From SHZI01 sp031395645 (GTDB taxonomy: Bacteria > Pseudomonadota > Gammaproteobacteria > Steroidobacterales > GCA-2729495): a stretch of DNA of 64,000 nucleotides. Below, in pieces: positions 42,097 to 50,344 of this stretch (position 1 is its first letter; each line of letters opens with the position of its first letter). The stretch lies in contig JANNJM010000087.1 of the NCBI GenBank assembly GCA_031395645.1, positions 124,001 to 188,000 of the forward strand. Reading direction: 5' to 3'. The notes beneath the pieces are model-generated. The model had not been told where the DNA came from. It did no database searches and worked only from the letters and a program-made list of their open reading frames with translations. Both the position numbers and the translations under genes were made by a program.

Positions 42097-42112
42097 GCTT
42101 GGTCATCTCGCT

Positions 42113-44128
42113 CTATAAGGCGGCTCGCCGCCTGCGGCGTATCAGCGGCAGCCCGGCCAGCAGCGCCAGGCTCCAGAGATCGACAGCTCCGGCGCTCGGC
42201 AGGCTCACCCCACTGCCGCCACCACCACCGCCACCACCGGTGATCGTGAGGCTGATGGTGCCGGTGTCACTCTGGCCCGCGCCGTTCTCATCCGTGATGG
42301 TCACGACGCAGCTGTCGCCGCCCGTCGAACCGGCGTTCGGCGTGTAGGTCACCGACGTACCGGCGAGTGCGCAGGTACCTTTTGTGGCCTGGCCGGTCAC
42401 CGCCAGGGTGTGCTGTGCCAGTGTGCCGTTGCCGGGCGTGAAGACGAGCGCGAGGGGCGCCGAAGCCGTACCCGAGGCGGTCGTGATCGTCCCGTTGGCC
42501 AGCGTCGGTGTAACCGCAGGGATGGTTACCGTGACCACCCCGGAATCAGTTTCCCCGTCACTGTCCGTAATTACGTAGGTGAAGGTGTCCGTGCCCGTGA
42601 AGAACGCTGCGTCGCTAACCGTGTACGTGATCAGACTGCCGACGCCGACGACCGCCGTACCTTTCGCTCCCTGGGGATTGATTACTACGGTACCGGCATC
42701 ACCCAGACTGCCACCGGCTCCGGGCGCCGTGAAGCCACCCGTCGCGTTCAGGGGGGCAACACCTGCGGTCGAGATCGTGATCGCACCGACCTTCGCATCG
42801 GGGACCGCGTTGTTGACCGTCACGGTCACCACGCCGGAATCGGTCAACGTGCCGTCCGTCATCTGGTAGGTGAAGGTCTCAGTGTAGGTCGGTGTGCCCA
42901 GGGCAGCCACCGGCGTATACGCCACGGTCTGGCCTGCCGCCGCACCCGGGGCAGCGGCAACCGCACCGCCGCCCTGATTCGGCGGGACCACGATCGTCAC
43001 CGTCACCGGATCCGTGAAGCCCAGATCGTTTGCGCCGATGGGGATGCTGGCCCCAGTGTTGAGCCTGGTCGTGGCGCTGTCGTCATTGGCCCCGAAGGCC
43101 AGGATGTTGATGCTGACCGTTGCCGAGTCAGTGGTGACGTTGTCCGCGTCGGTCACCGTGTAGACGAAACTGTCCGCGCCCGTAGTGCCCACGTCTGCTG
43201 TGTAGTTGATCCTGATAGCAGCCTTGGTGCCCGGTGATCCGACGACGGTGGCGGTGCCCTTGGTCGGAGGCGTGGTGACCGCAACGATCACTGGATCGGC
43301 AAAGGCGTTATCGTTGGCCAGTACGTTGATCGACTCCGCCAGGCCCGTGCGCGCCTGGATCGGACCGTCGTCGATCGCGTCTGGCACTGCGACGAACGTC
43401 ATGTAGTTGGTACTGGGAAGCAGGATGTCGATCCCATTGGAAATCCGCAGCGTGCCGCCCGGTGTCGTCGTGGTGTCCGCCAGCTTGGTGTAGAGGCCAA
43501 AGCCGCCGTCGACCGCGTCGCAGCCGCCGGCAGCGCCAGCCGTCTGGAGACCACGCGGATTGCCTGTGCTCGAGTCATCGCCGTTGACAAGATCCAGGCC
43601 ATTGACAGTGCGCTGGACGCAGTTGAAATTACCACCCACGTTGTAGAGTGCCAGGCTGCTGTTTACGAAGTCGAAACCCGTGCTGGTGTTCAGGCAGCCA
43701 TTCGCGCCCACGCTGGCCAGGAAGGTACCTTCCACGCAGTTGTAACTCGTGGCACTCGTGATCGAGTTGGTGAGGTCGATAACCAGGTCAATGACCCGAT
43801 CGTTGATGACGGGCGAACCCTGGGGATTGCTGGCGAGATGCGATGTGGCTTCATACCGACCCGTGTTGGACAGCACCTGGGTCGCGGGATTCCAGTCCCA
43901 GACGGCGGTAGAGCCGGTGACGCCGTTATCGCCCGCCCATATCGTCGTGGTGTTCACGCAAGGCGCTGAGAATGGCGGCGAGCCAGGACAGGTCTTCCAG
44001 ATGAGCGTGCTTAGTGTGCCGCTGTTGCTTCTCTGGTTGTGGGCCTGAAGGACGACCGTGTAGGCGCTTGCGGCGTTGGCCAGAGCGAGCAGCACCAGTG
44101 GCAATACTAAAAGAAGCGCTTTTTTCAT
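42113..44128 (-). CDS. Ig-like repeat surface protein with CTERM sorting tail
   Basis: A 671-residue exported protein. The signal peptide is MKKALLLVLPLVLLALANA, with GAGGA as its ribosome-binding site. The N-terminal about 220 residues have four or more cysteines and no family I know. Tandem Ig/cadherin-like modules of about 90 residues follow, each with a DSFVYTVTDAD- or DTFTYVITDSD-type strand and a VTVTIV-type strand. Then comes a run of glycines and a tail of the form VDLWSLALLAGLPLI followed by RRRRR. That tail resembles GlyGly- or IPTL-type CTERM signals processed by rhombosortase-like proteases. It is probably anchored at the cell surface or secreted. It is co-transcribed with the small OMP gene 50 bases upstream. 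Confidence 0.75.
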   Translation of the reverse strand: MKKALLLVLPLVLLALANAASAYTVVLQAHNQRSNSGTLSTLIWKTCPGSPPFSAPCVNTTTIWAGDNGVTGSTAVWDWNPATQVLSNTGRYEATSHLASNPQGSPVINDRVIDLVIDLTNSITSATSYNCVEGTFLASVGANGCLNTSTGFDFVNSSLALYNVGGNFNCVQRTVNGLDLVNGDDSSTGNPRGLQTAGAAGGCDAVDGGFGLYTKLADTTTTPGGTLRISNGIDILLPSTNYMTFVAVPDAIDDGPIQARTGLAESINVLANDNAFADPVIVAVTTPPTKGTATVVGSPGTKAAIRINYTADVGTTGADSFVYTVTDADNVTTDSATVSINILAFGANDDSATTRLNTGASIPIGANDLGFTDPVTVTIVVPPNQGGGAVAAAPGAAAGQTVAYTPVAALGTPTYTETFTYQMTDGTLTDSGVVTVTVNNAVPDAKVGAITISTAGVAPLNATGGFTAPGAGGSLGDAGTVVINPQGAKGTAVVGVGSLITYTVSDAAFFTGTDTFTYVITDSDGETDSGVVTVTIPAVTPTLANGTITTASGTASAPLALVFTPGNGTLAQHTLAVTGQATKGTCALAGTSVTYTPNAGSTGGDSCVVTITDENGAGQSDTGTISLTITGGGGGGGGSGVSLPSAGAVDLWSLALLAGLPLIRRRRRAAL

Positions 44129-44178
44129 GAAGGTATCCTCAAGCGAAATTGGGAGGTTGCGGCCAATACCAGCAGTCA

Positions 44179-44763
44179 TCAGGGCTTGGCGCCACCGAAG
44201 CTGTACTGCAGACCGAGATTCACCGCCAGCAGGTCGCCGGCATTGGCGTCGAACCAGTCGAGATCCGCCCGGATCGCCAGGTGCTCGCTCACCTCAATGG
44301 AGGCTCCGGCACCGGCCACCAGGCCGCGCTCGGAGGAGCTCGAGAGATTGCTGCCAGCAAGCGACAGCTCATCGTCGAAGTCGTAGAAGCCGGCCTTGAC
44401 GAACACCTGCACGTCGTCGGCGGGCATCGGCACGAACAGCAGGCCCTGGGCGGAAAAGCCACTGAACGAGAGCTTCAGTTTTCCCGGCAGGGATGCGTCC
44501 TTTGAGTCGTCTTCGAAATCGCCCGAGTAGTGGTACGCGCCCTCAACGCCGAACCACTGGTTGAACTGGTACTGGCCGTAAAGCTTGAAGCCGACGGCAT
44601 TGTCGTCGATGAACTTGTCGCCAAGGAGGGCGTCAGGCACGTCGGTACCCTGGAATTCCCCGAAGCTCGCGGCCACGCCGGCGCGCAGCCCCGGTACCTC
44701 GTGACCCGCCTGGGCTGAAAAGCTGACCAGGGCAAGCAATCCGAGCAGTGCCGTGCGTTGCAT
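44179..44763 (-). CDS. Small outer-membrane beta-barrel protein
   Basis: A 194-residue protein with signal peptide ALLGLLALVSFSAQA and an eight-strand OmpA/OmpX-like pattern: VAASFGEFQGTDVP, GFKLYGQYQFNQWFGVEGAYHYSG, GLVAGAGASIEVSEHLAIRADLDWF. It ends NLGLQYSFGGAKP with the closing strand aromatic. It is first in the unit driven by the promoter at 44887-44914, with a leader of about 120 bases. The function of such small barrels ranges from structural to adhesion. No ligand can be inferred. Confidence 0.85.
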   Translation of the reverse strand: MQRTALLGLLALVSFSAQAGHEVPGLRAGVAASFGEFQGTDVPDALLGDKFIDDNAVGFKLYGQYQFNQWFGVEGAYHYSGDFEDDSKDASLPGKLKLSFSGFSAQGLLFVPMPADDVQVFVKAGFYDFDDELSLAGSNLSSSSERGLVAGAGASIEVSEHLAIRADLDWFDANAGDLLAVNLGLQYSFGGAKP

Positions 44764-44886
44764 TTCCAAAGTCTCCTGCAGTGGCTGAAACCCCGCGTGA
44801 CACCGGGGCAAGCTGTTGTTCTTGGTTAAATTTGCCGGCCGCACTCGTGCGACGAGTCAGTGGACCAGCGCCCCCAGAGCGTCCGA

Positions 44887-44914
44887 AGTATACGACAGCC
44901 GCGTACCTCGTCAA
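44887..44914 (-). promoter_or_regulatory. Sigma-70-type promoter for the small OMP gene
   Basis: On the minus strand TTGACG (44914-44909), a 16-base spacer and TATACT (44892-44887). This is the best-matching promoter in the window. It points at the OMP gene whose ATG is at 44763. The long leader contains a CCCCG/CGGGG hairpin near 44789-44806. Confidence 0.7.
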
Positions 44915-44919
44915 TAAAG

Positions 44920-44933
44920 GTACTGGAAAGTAC
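44920..44933. promoter_or_regulatory. Inverted repeat GTACT-GGAA-AGTAC upstream of the -35
   Basis: A perfect 5-base inverted repeat with a 4-base centre lies 5 bases upstream of the OMP promoter -35. The position suits an activator or repressor operator. No regulator is identified. Confidence 0.4.
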
Positions 44934-44962
44934 TTAAGAGGGTCGCGCGGCCGGGTGCATGC

Positions 44963-45724
44963 TCAGTTCTTGAGTCGATAGCCCGTCCTGAAGATCCACC
45001 AGATTGCGGTCAGGCACAGGCCCAGGAACACGAGGATCATCCCCAGGCTGATCCCCACGCCGATGTCCGAGATGCCGTAAAAGCTCCAGCGGAAACCGCT
45101 GATCAGGTACACGACCGGATTGAAGAGTGCGACCGTCTGCCACACCGGCGGCAGCATGTTGATGGAGTAAAAGCTGCCGCCGAGGAAAGTGAGTGGCGTG
45201 ACTACGACAAGCGGGATGACCTGCAGCTTCTCGAAGCCGTCCGCCCAGATGCCGATGATGAAACCGAACAGGCTGAAGGTCACCGCTGTCAGTACGAGAA
45301 AACCGAACATCAGCACCGGGTGTGCGATCTCGTAGGCCACGAAGAGGCGTGCCGTGAGCAGGATCAGGAGGCCGAGCAGCACGGACTTGGTGGCCGCCGC
45401 ACCGACGTACCCCAGCACCACCTCCACCGCGGACACTGGCGCCGACAGCACCTCGTAGATGGTGCCCGAGAACTTCGGCATGTAGATACCGAAGGACGCG
45501 TTGGAAATGCTTTCGTTCAGCAGGTTCAGCATCACGAGACCCGGAATGATAAACGCGCCGTAGCTGACCCCATCGATACTGCCCATGCGGGCGCCGATCG
45601 CAGCGCCAAATACCACGAAGTAGAGCGAGGTGGAGATGACCGGCGAGGCGATGCTCTGGCCCAGCGTCCGGAACCAGCGGGAGAGTTCGAAGGCGTAGAT
45701 CGCCCGGATTGCGTGCAGGTTCAT
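44963..45724 (-). CDS. ABC-2 type transporter permease (YadH/NodJ-like)
   Basis: A 253-residue membrane protein with six hydrophobic helices. The N-terminal AFELSRWFRTLGQSIASPVISTSLYFVVFG and the conserved FNPVVYLISGFRWSFYGISD segment mark the YadH/NodJ branch of ABC-2 permeases. I use the ATG at 45724, which overlaps the ATPase stop as ATGA. Together with the ATPase it should form an exporter for a lipid, polysaccharide or drug; the substrate cannot be told from sequence. Confidence 0.9.
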   Translation of the reverse strand: MNLHAIRAIYAFELSRWFRTLGQSIASPVISTSLYFVVFGAAIGARMGSIDGVSYGAFIIPGLVMLNLLNESISNASFGIYMPKFSGTIYEVLSAPVSAVEVVLGYVGAAATKSVLLGLLILLTARLFVAYEIAHPVLMFGFLVLTAVTFSLFGFIIGIWADGFEKLQVIPLVVVTPLTFLGGSFYSINMLPPVWQTVALFNPVVYLISGFRWSFYGISDIGVGISLGMILVFLGLCLTAIWWIFRTGYRLKN

Positions 45725-46647
45725 GCGCGGGCCCTCACCAGGCTGACGAAAATATCCTCCAGGGAACTCTCGCTGGAGTGCAGGTCCCTGAAGTCGATGC
45801 CCTCTTCGTTCAGCTGGCGGAGCAAAGCGGCGATGCCGCTGCCTTCGCCCTGCGTGTCGAAGGTGTAGATGAGTTCGCAACCGTTGCCGGAGAGCTCCAG
45901 CGGATAGCTGGCGAGCGCCGCGGGGATGGTTGCGAGGGGACTCTGCAGCTGAATGCGCAGCTGCTTCTTGCCGAGCTTGCGCATCAGGGTGGCCTTGTCC
46001 TCGACGAGAATGATCTCACCCTTGTTGATCACGCCGACCCGGTCGGCCATTTCCTCGGCCTCCTCGATGTAGTGCGTCGTGAGGATGATGGTGACGCCGC
46101 TCGCCCGCAGGCCCCGGACCATCGCCCACATGTCCCGGCGCAGTTCCACGTCCACGCCGGCAGAGGGCTCGTCCAGAAAGAGGATGGCGGGATCGTGCGC
46201 CAGGGCCTTCGCGATCATCACCCGGCGCTTCATGCCACCCGACAGCTGCATGATTTTGGCGTCGCGCTTGTCCCACAGTGACACGTCGCGCAGCACCTGC
46301 TCCACGCGGGCGGCATTCGGGGGCTTGCCGAAGAGACCCCGGCTGAAACTGACGGTCGCCCGGACTTTCTCGAACATGTCGGTGGAGAGTTCCTGGGGGA
46401 CCAGCCCGATGCGGGCGCGGGCCGCGCGAAAGTCACGGACCACATCGTGTCCGTCGGCCAGGATTACGCCCGTGGTCGGATTGACGATGCCGCAAATGAT
46501 GCTGATCAGCGTCGTCTTGCCGGCGCCATTCGGCCCGAGGAGGGCGAAGATTTCGCCGCGCCGGATTTCGAGGTTGATATCCCGGAGCGCGTGGAAACCG
46601 GAGGCGTAGGTCTTGGTGAGACCCTGGACGGAAATGATCGACTGCAC
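45721..46647 (-). CDS. ABC transporter ATP-binding protein (YadG/NodI-like)
   Basis: A 308-residue ATPase. Walker A is GPNGAGKTTL, the signature is LSGGMKRRVMIAKAL, Walker B and the catalytic glutamate are AILFLDEPSAGVD, and the switch histidine is in TTHYIEEAEEMADR. The C-terminal about 80 residues carry the accessory domain of YadG/NodI-type ATPases (LMRKLGKKQLRIQLQS). It is upstream of and overlapping the permease gene, making a two-gene exporter operon. Its start is 28 bases from the divergent SET gene. Confidence 0.92.
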   Translation of the reverse strand: MQSIISVQGLTKTYASGFHALRDINLEIRRGEIFALLGPNGAGKTTLISIICGIVNPTTGVILADGHDVVRDFRAARARIGLVPQELSTDMFEKVRATVSFSRGLFGKPPNAARVEQVLRDVSLWDKRDAKIMQLSGGMKRRVMIAKALAHDPAILFLDEPSAGVDVELRRDMWAMVRGLRASGVTIILTTHYIEEAEEMADRVGVINKGEIILVEDKATLMRKLGKKQLRIQLQSPLATIPAALASYPLELSGNGCELIYTFDTQGEGSGIAALLRQLNEEGIDFRDLHSSESSLEDIFVSLVRARA

Positions 46648-46675
46648 GCCGTGACCTCAATTAGTATTTACATCA

Positions 46676-47098
46676 GTGGTGCGCATCATCTATTCATCCC
46701 CCGTCTACGACAAGCTCAAGGTGGCTCGCAGTGCGATCACCGGGCGCGGCCTCTTCGCCGGCTGCCCGATCCCCGCCAGAGCCAAGATCGGAGAATTCGA
46801 AGGCGAAGTGATTTCCATCCCGGAAGCGCGACGGCGGGCGACAGGCCGGCGGGTCGTCGCTATCGTCGAACTGGCTGGCAAGGCAATCGACGCGACGGAC
46901 ACCGGCCGCGGGTTTCGCTTCATCAATCATTCCTGCGCGCCGAACAGTTTTACCCGGCTGACCACTGACCGCGCGGAGTTCTATGCGCTCCGGAACATCC
47001 GCAAGGGAGAGGAGCTGACGGTCGACTATGGCGAAAGTCATCACAACGGCACGCTGCGTTGCAGGTGCGGTGCAGCGGATTGCCAGGGCTGGATCTAA
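46676..47098 (+). CDS. Small SET-domain lysine methyltransferase
   Basis: A 140-residue bacterial SET protein. The AdoMet- and substrate-site blocks are visible: GRGLFAGCPIPARAKIGEFEG at the start, RFINHSCAPNS in the pseudoknot, and GEELTVDYG. A post-SET-like cysteine cluster CRCGAADCQGW closes the protein. Such enzymes methylate lysines; in bacteria targets include ribosomal, histone-like and host proteins. Two consecutive GTG codons (46676, 46679) can start it. It is divergent from the ABC exporter across 28 bases, so the promoters must overlap. There is no signal peptide, so it probably acts in the cytoplasm. Confidence 0.88.
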   Translation: MVRIIYSSPVYDKLKVARSAITGRGLFAGCPIPARAKIGEFEGEVISIPEARRRATGRRVVAIVELAGKAIDATDTGRGFRFINHSCAPNSFTRLTTDRAEFYALRNIRKGEELTVDYGESHHNGTLRCRCGAADCQGWI

Positions 47099-47176
47099 AG
47101 GGTGGCGTTCTTGAAGTTATGTAACCGTCGATCGGCGCACGACCGGCGACTCGGCGGGTCATCTACACTCCGCGCC

Positions 47177-48970
47177 ATGGCATCTCGTCGCGCACTCATC
47201 ATCAGCCTTGCCCTGCTCCTCGCTGCCTGTGGCGGCGGAGGCGCCGGTGGCAATCCCGCCGCGCTGACGGTCACACTGGAAGCAGCGCCGGTCTCGGTAG
47301 TGGCCGGTAACGCCGCAACCCTCACGTGGAGCTCAAGCGACACCACCGACTGCACGGCCACGGGAGATTGGTCGGGGAGCAAGGCGGTCAGCGGCAGCCA
47401 GAGCACCGGTGTGCTTGCCAGCTCCGCGTCCTTCACGTTGACATGCAATGGCGCCGACGGCAGCGCCAGTGACGCGGTCGACGTCACCGTCGTCCCCATA
47501 CCGGTCGTAAACCTGACGGTCGCGCCTCAGACGGTTGACAGTGGACAGGCAGCGACACTGACCTGGTCTTCAGCCAATGCCACGGCCTGTACAGCGTCCG
47601 GATCGTGGAACGGGAGCCGGCCGCTCACCGGGTCCCAGAGTACCGGGGCGCTGAGCGGCAATGTCAGCTACACACTGACGTGCAGCGGTGCCGGGGGCTC
47701 GGCGAGCCGGACGGCCACTGTTGCCGTGAATTCGCTACCGGGAACCCCGACGGTCACCCTGGCAGCCAATCCGTCGAACGTCATCGCCGGCAACGCGTCT
47801 ACGCTCACGTGGAGTTCAACCAATGCCACCAGCTGCACGGCTTCCGGTGGCTGGACTGGCAGCCGCGCCACGAGCGGCACGCAGGGCACGGGCAGCCTCA
47901 ATGCGACCACGAGCTACACCCTGACCTGCAATGGACCAGGCGGGTCCGCGAACCAGACGGCTACGGTCACGACGACGCCACCCCTCCCAACGGTGAGTCT
48001 CAGCGTCAGCCCCGGCAGTGTTGCCAGCGGCAATTCCTCCACCCTGACCTGGTCCACGACCAATGCGACCGCCTGCACGGCGTCGAACGGCTGGAGCGGC
48101 GCCCGGGCAACGAGTGGTACGGCGAGTACCGGTGCGCTGGCGGCGGCGACGACCTACGCACTGAACTGCACCGGCCCGGGCGGCAGCGCGAACCGTTCGG
48201 TCACCGTTACTGTTACCGGTTCAGGCGCTGTCCTTGGGCTGGATTTTCCGGGCTCCGCGGCCGTCGCGACGACGATGCGCTTCCGGTTCTTCAATCCGCT
48301 GGCAATCTTTCCCGCGACCTACATCTGGCGGGCTTATCCCCGGCAGCAGAATGGGTACTACACCGCGTTCTTCTGGGGCAATGATGACGGTAACGAGGAC
48401 CTCAGTACTTTTCTGTGGGCTGGCCCGAACGAGGCAGACAGTTTCTACGGGGCGCACCCGTACCCCGACGGTGGCGGTTCTGGCACCCCGACGCACCAGT
48501 GGGAAATTGCCGTTCAGCAGGCGGACTTCGTGAACGGCGTTGTCGTCTATGACCGCTGGTACACCCAGGCACTGCGGGTGTGGGCCGACGGCACTGGCCG
48601 CAAGCACCATGAGTTCTACTGGGACCTGCCGAATACCGACGCGGGGCACATGGTATCCAGGACGACGAACTCCGACTGGGGCAACCGGACCCCGCCCGTG
48701 CCCGCGCTCACCTGGGGCGACGCGCCCTGGGCACCAGGCCGCGAGGTCTGGAACGGCATCCTGCGTGGTATCCAGGTGTACTCAACCGACCTGTCGGTGC
48801 CAGATATCCTGACTGAAGCCAATGCCCCGTTGTCCACCCCGAGTGGTGCGGCGAACGTCTGGTACCTGAACCTCAATCCGACGCCCTCAGACATCTCGGA
48901 CCAGTCGGGCGAAGGCCACAACCCTGAATGGGTGGGTACCGAGCGCCCCACCTTATGGACCGGACCCTGA
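47177..48970 (+). CDS. Lipoprotein with four Ig-like repeats
   Basis: A 597-residue lipoprotein. The ATG at 47177 gives the signal ISLALLLAACGGGG with a lipobox cysteine. Four tandem modules of about 85-90 residues follow up to about residue 350. Each has a GNASTLTWSSTNATSCTAS-type strand pair with a cysteine and a YTLTCNGPGGS strand with its partner cysteine, so each should hold one disulfide. The C-terminal about 250 residues contain LDFPGSAAVATTMRFRFFN and a long Trp/Tyr-rich domain that resembles a laminin-G/concanavalin-like fold; this is a guess. It is likely surface-exposed and may bind polymer. It shares a short gap with the SET gene upstream. Confidence 0.78.
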   Translation: MASRRALIISLALLLAACGGGGAGGNPAALTVTLEAAPVSVVAGNAATLTWSSSDTTDCTATGDWSGSKAVSGSQSTGVLASSASFTLTCNGADGSASDAVDVTVVPIPVVNLTVAPQTVDSGQAATLTWSSANATACTASGSWNGSRPLTGSQSTGALSGNVSYTLTCSGAGGSASRTATVAVNSLPGTPTVTLAANPSNVIAGNASTLTWSSTNATSCTASGGWTGSRATSGTQGTGSLNATTSYTLTCNGPGGSANQTATVTTTPPLPTVSLSVSPGSVASGNSSTLTWSTTNATACTASNGWSGARATSGTASTGALAAATTYALNCTGPGGSANRSVTVTVTGSGAVLGLDFPGSAAVATTMRFRFFNPLAIFPATYIWRAYPRQQNGYYTAFFWGNDDGNEDLSTFLWAGPNEADSFYGAHPYPDGGGSGTPTHQWEIAVQQADFVNGVVVYDRWYTQALRVWADGTGRKHHEFYWDLPNTDAGHMVSRTTNSDWGNRTPPVPALTWGDAPWAPGREVWNGILRGIQVYSTDLSVPDILTEANAPLSTPSGAANVWYLNLNPTPSDISDQSGEGHNPEWVGTERPTLWTGP

Positions 48971-48976
48971 CCCGTC

Positions 48977-49351
48977 ATGCCGACTGAAGCTGAACAAGCC
49001 AACGAAGACCTCGTTAACCGTTTTTGCCAGGACTGGTCGAAGCAGGACGCGGCACTGCTCACGACCTACTTCGCCCAGCCCTTCGAGTACATGGTGTGGG
49101 AGGGTGGCCCGGTGATCACCACGAACGAGGCCTTCATCAAGCAGATGGGCCCGTTTCTCACGAAACTGAAGTCAGTCGACTGGGTGGTCGTCCGGTCGCA
49201 GGTCGTCGGGCCGATGGTCATCAACGAGCGGATCGACCACTTCTACGCGCAGGACAGCAAGTACGACAACCACCCGCACATCGCCGGGATGTTCATCGTG
49301 CGGGACGGCAAGATTGCCGTCTGGCGCGACTACAACATGGGTAGTACTTAA
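48977..49351 (+). CDS. Limonene-1,2-epoxide hydrolase/NTF2-like protein
   Basis: A 124-residue NTF2-fold protein of the limonene-1,2-epoxide hydrolase type. An N-terminal helix NEDLVNRFCQDWSKQDAALLTTYF comes first. VINERIDHF carries the Arg-Asp pair used in these hydrolases, and HIAGMFIVRDGKIAVWRDY provides the last strands with a partner Asp. Substrates for this family range from terpene epoxides to steroids. It lies 6 bases after the Ig lipoprotein gene. Its TAA overlaps the convergent PEP-CTERM gene within CTTAAG. Confidence 0.82.
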   Translation: MPTEAEQANEDLVNRFCQDWSKQDAALLTTYFAQPFEYMVWEGGPVITTNEAFIKQMGPFLTKLKSVDWVVVRSQVVGPMVINERIDHFYAQDSKYDNHPHIAGMFIVRDGKIAVWRDYNMGST

Positions 49352-50118
49352 GCCGACTTTCGGCGCAGCCAGCCGAGCAGCGTCAGTGACGAGGCAAAGA
49401 GCACAGCCGCCGCCGGCACCGGGACGACCTCCGGAACAATCGTAAAGCTTGCAGCGCTGTTGAACGGCCCGGCAGGATCGAAGCCGATGGTTGCAGTCGT
49501 GTCCGGTGACAGGTCAAAACTGATGAGCAGTCCAATCGCGGAGAGCACATTCAGGCTGGGAGGGCCGGCCTGGGCCAGGGTGATGTTCGCCGGGCCGCTG
49601 GCGCAGAACGGGTTGACGCCCAGATCGTCACAGACACTGAACGGCACGCCGGGGCTCAGCTCGGTAATCGACGCGAGGATGCCAGCCGGCGCGTCAATGA
49701 AGCCGGCCACGGTGTAGTTGAGGATGCCGCCCCCGACCACGTTGTTCAGCAGGCCCGTCGCGACGCCGATAGCCGGGTTTGCAAAGGTGCCGACCATGGG
49801 AAACAGGATCGTCGCGACGATGGACAGGGTGTTGGTCGTCGACGCGTTGTAAACATTGAGCGAGGCGGCCACGTAGGGGTCAGGATCGGCGCTCAGCTCG
49901 AAGGAACTGATGATCAGGTCATCGACGCTGCCGGTGCCCAGGCATTGCACGGCCTTGATGCCGTCGCAGACCTGGTCGTTCTCAAAGGAGACCGCCGGCC
50001 CCCCATCGACGGAGACGGACAGCACCGGCACGGCGCTGACCGACGGGGCCCAGGCGGCGCCCAGCAAGCCTGCCAGAAGAAAGGAAAGTCCAGCCGACTT
50101 GCGGTAGAGCGTGCTCAT
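49348..50118 (-). CDS. PEP-CTERM sorting-signal protein
   Basis: A 256-residue exported protein with a signal peptide ending PSVSA. A beta-rich central part (ASLNVYNASTTNTLSIVATILFP, TATIGFDPAGPFNSAASFTIV) and the C-terminal tail VVPVPAAAVLFASSLTLLGWLRRKSA follow; the tail is a PEP-CTERM signal in layout. It is probably sorted by an exosortase elsewhere in the genome. It is divergent from the VCBS gene across a 226-base gap that carries the AACATAAT motif shared with other intergenic regions here. Confidence 0.8.
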   Translation of the reverse strand: MSTLYRKSAGLSFLLAGLLGAAWAPSVSAVPVLSVSVDGGPAVSFENDQVCDGIKAVQCLGTGSVDDLIISSFELSADPDPYVAASLNVYNASTTNTLSIVATILFPMVGTFANPAIGVATGLLNNVVGGGILNYTVAGFIDAPAGILASITELSPGVPFSVCDDLGVNPFCASGPANITLAQAGPPSLNVLSAIGLLISFDLSPDTTATIGFDPAGPFNSAASFTIVPEVVPVPAAAVLFASSLTLLGWLRRKSA

Positions 50119-50344
50119 GATTGCGGAGTCCCCCGTGCGCTGTGCGCATTGTTCTGTTGTCGCTGAGGCGAAGGTCCAGACTAACCGTTACGCAGCGGCC
50201 TGCCAATGGGTCAATGGTCGGGTCGTTGGCGACGCAACATAATGACCGGAAGGTGGACGGGCTGGAGCGCCCGGGTGGCGTACCGGACTTCCGGCGCCTA
50301 TGCTCCGCCCGTCGACCAAAAACAGTTCGCCCTGGGGGAATCTC

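Noticed and set aside
50190..50215. Sigma-54-like TGGC...TGC upstream of a PEP-CTERM gene
   Set aside because: The distance between the GG and GC pairs is one base short of the -24/-12 spacing, and the neighbouring bases do not match the consensus.
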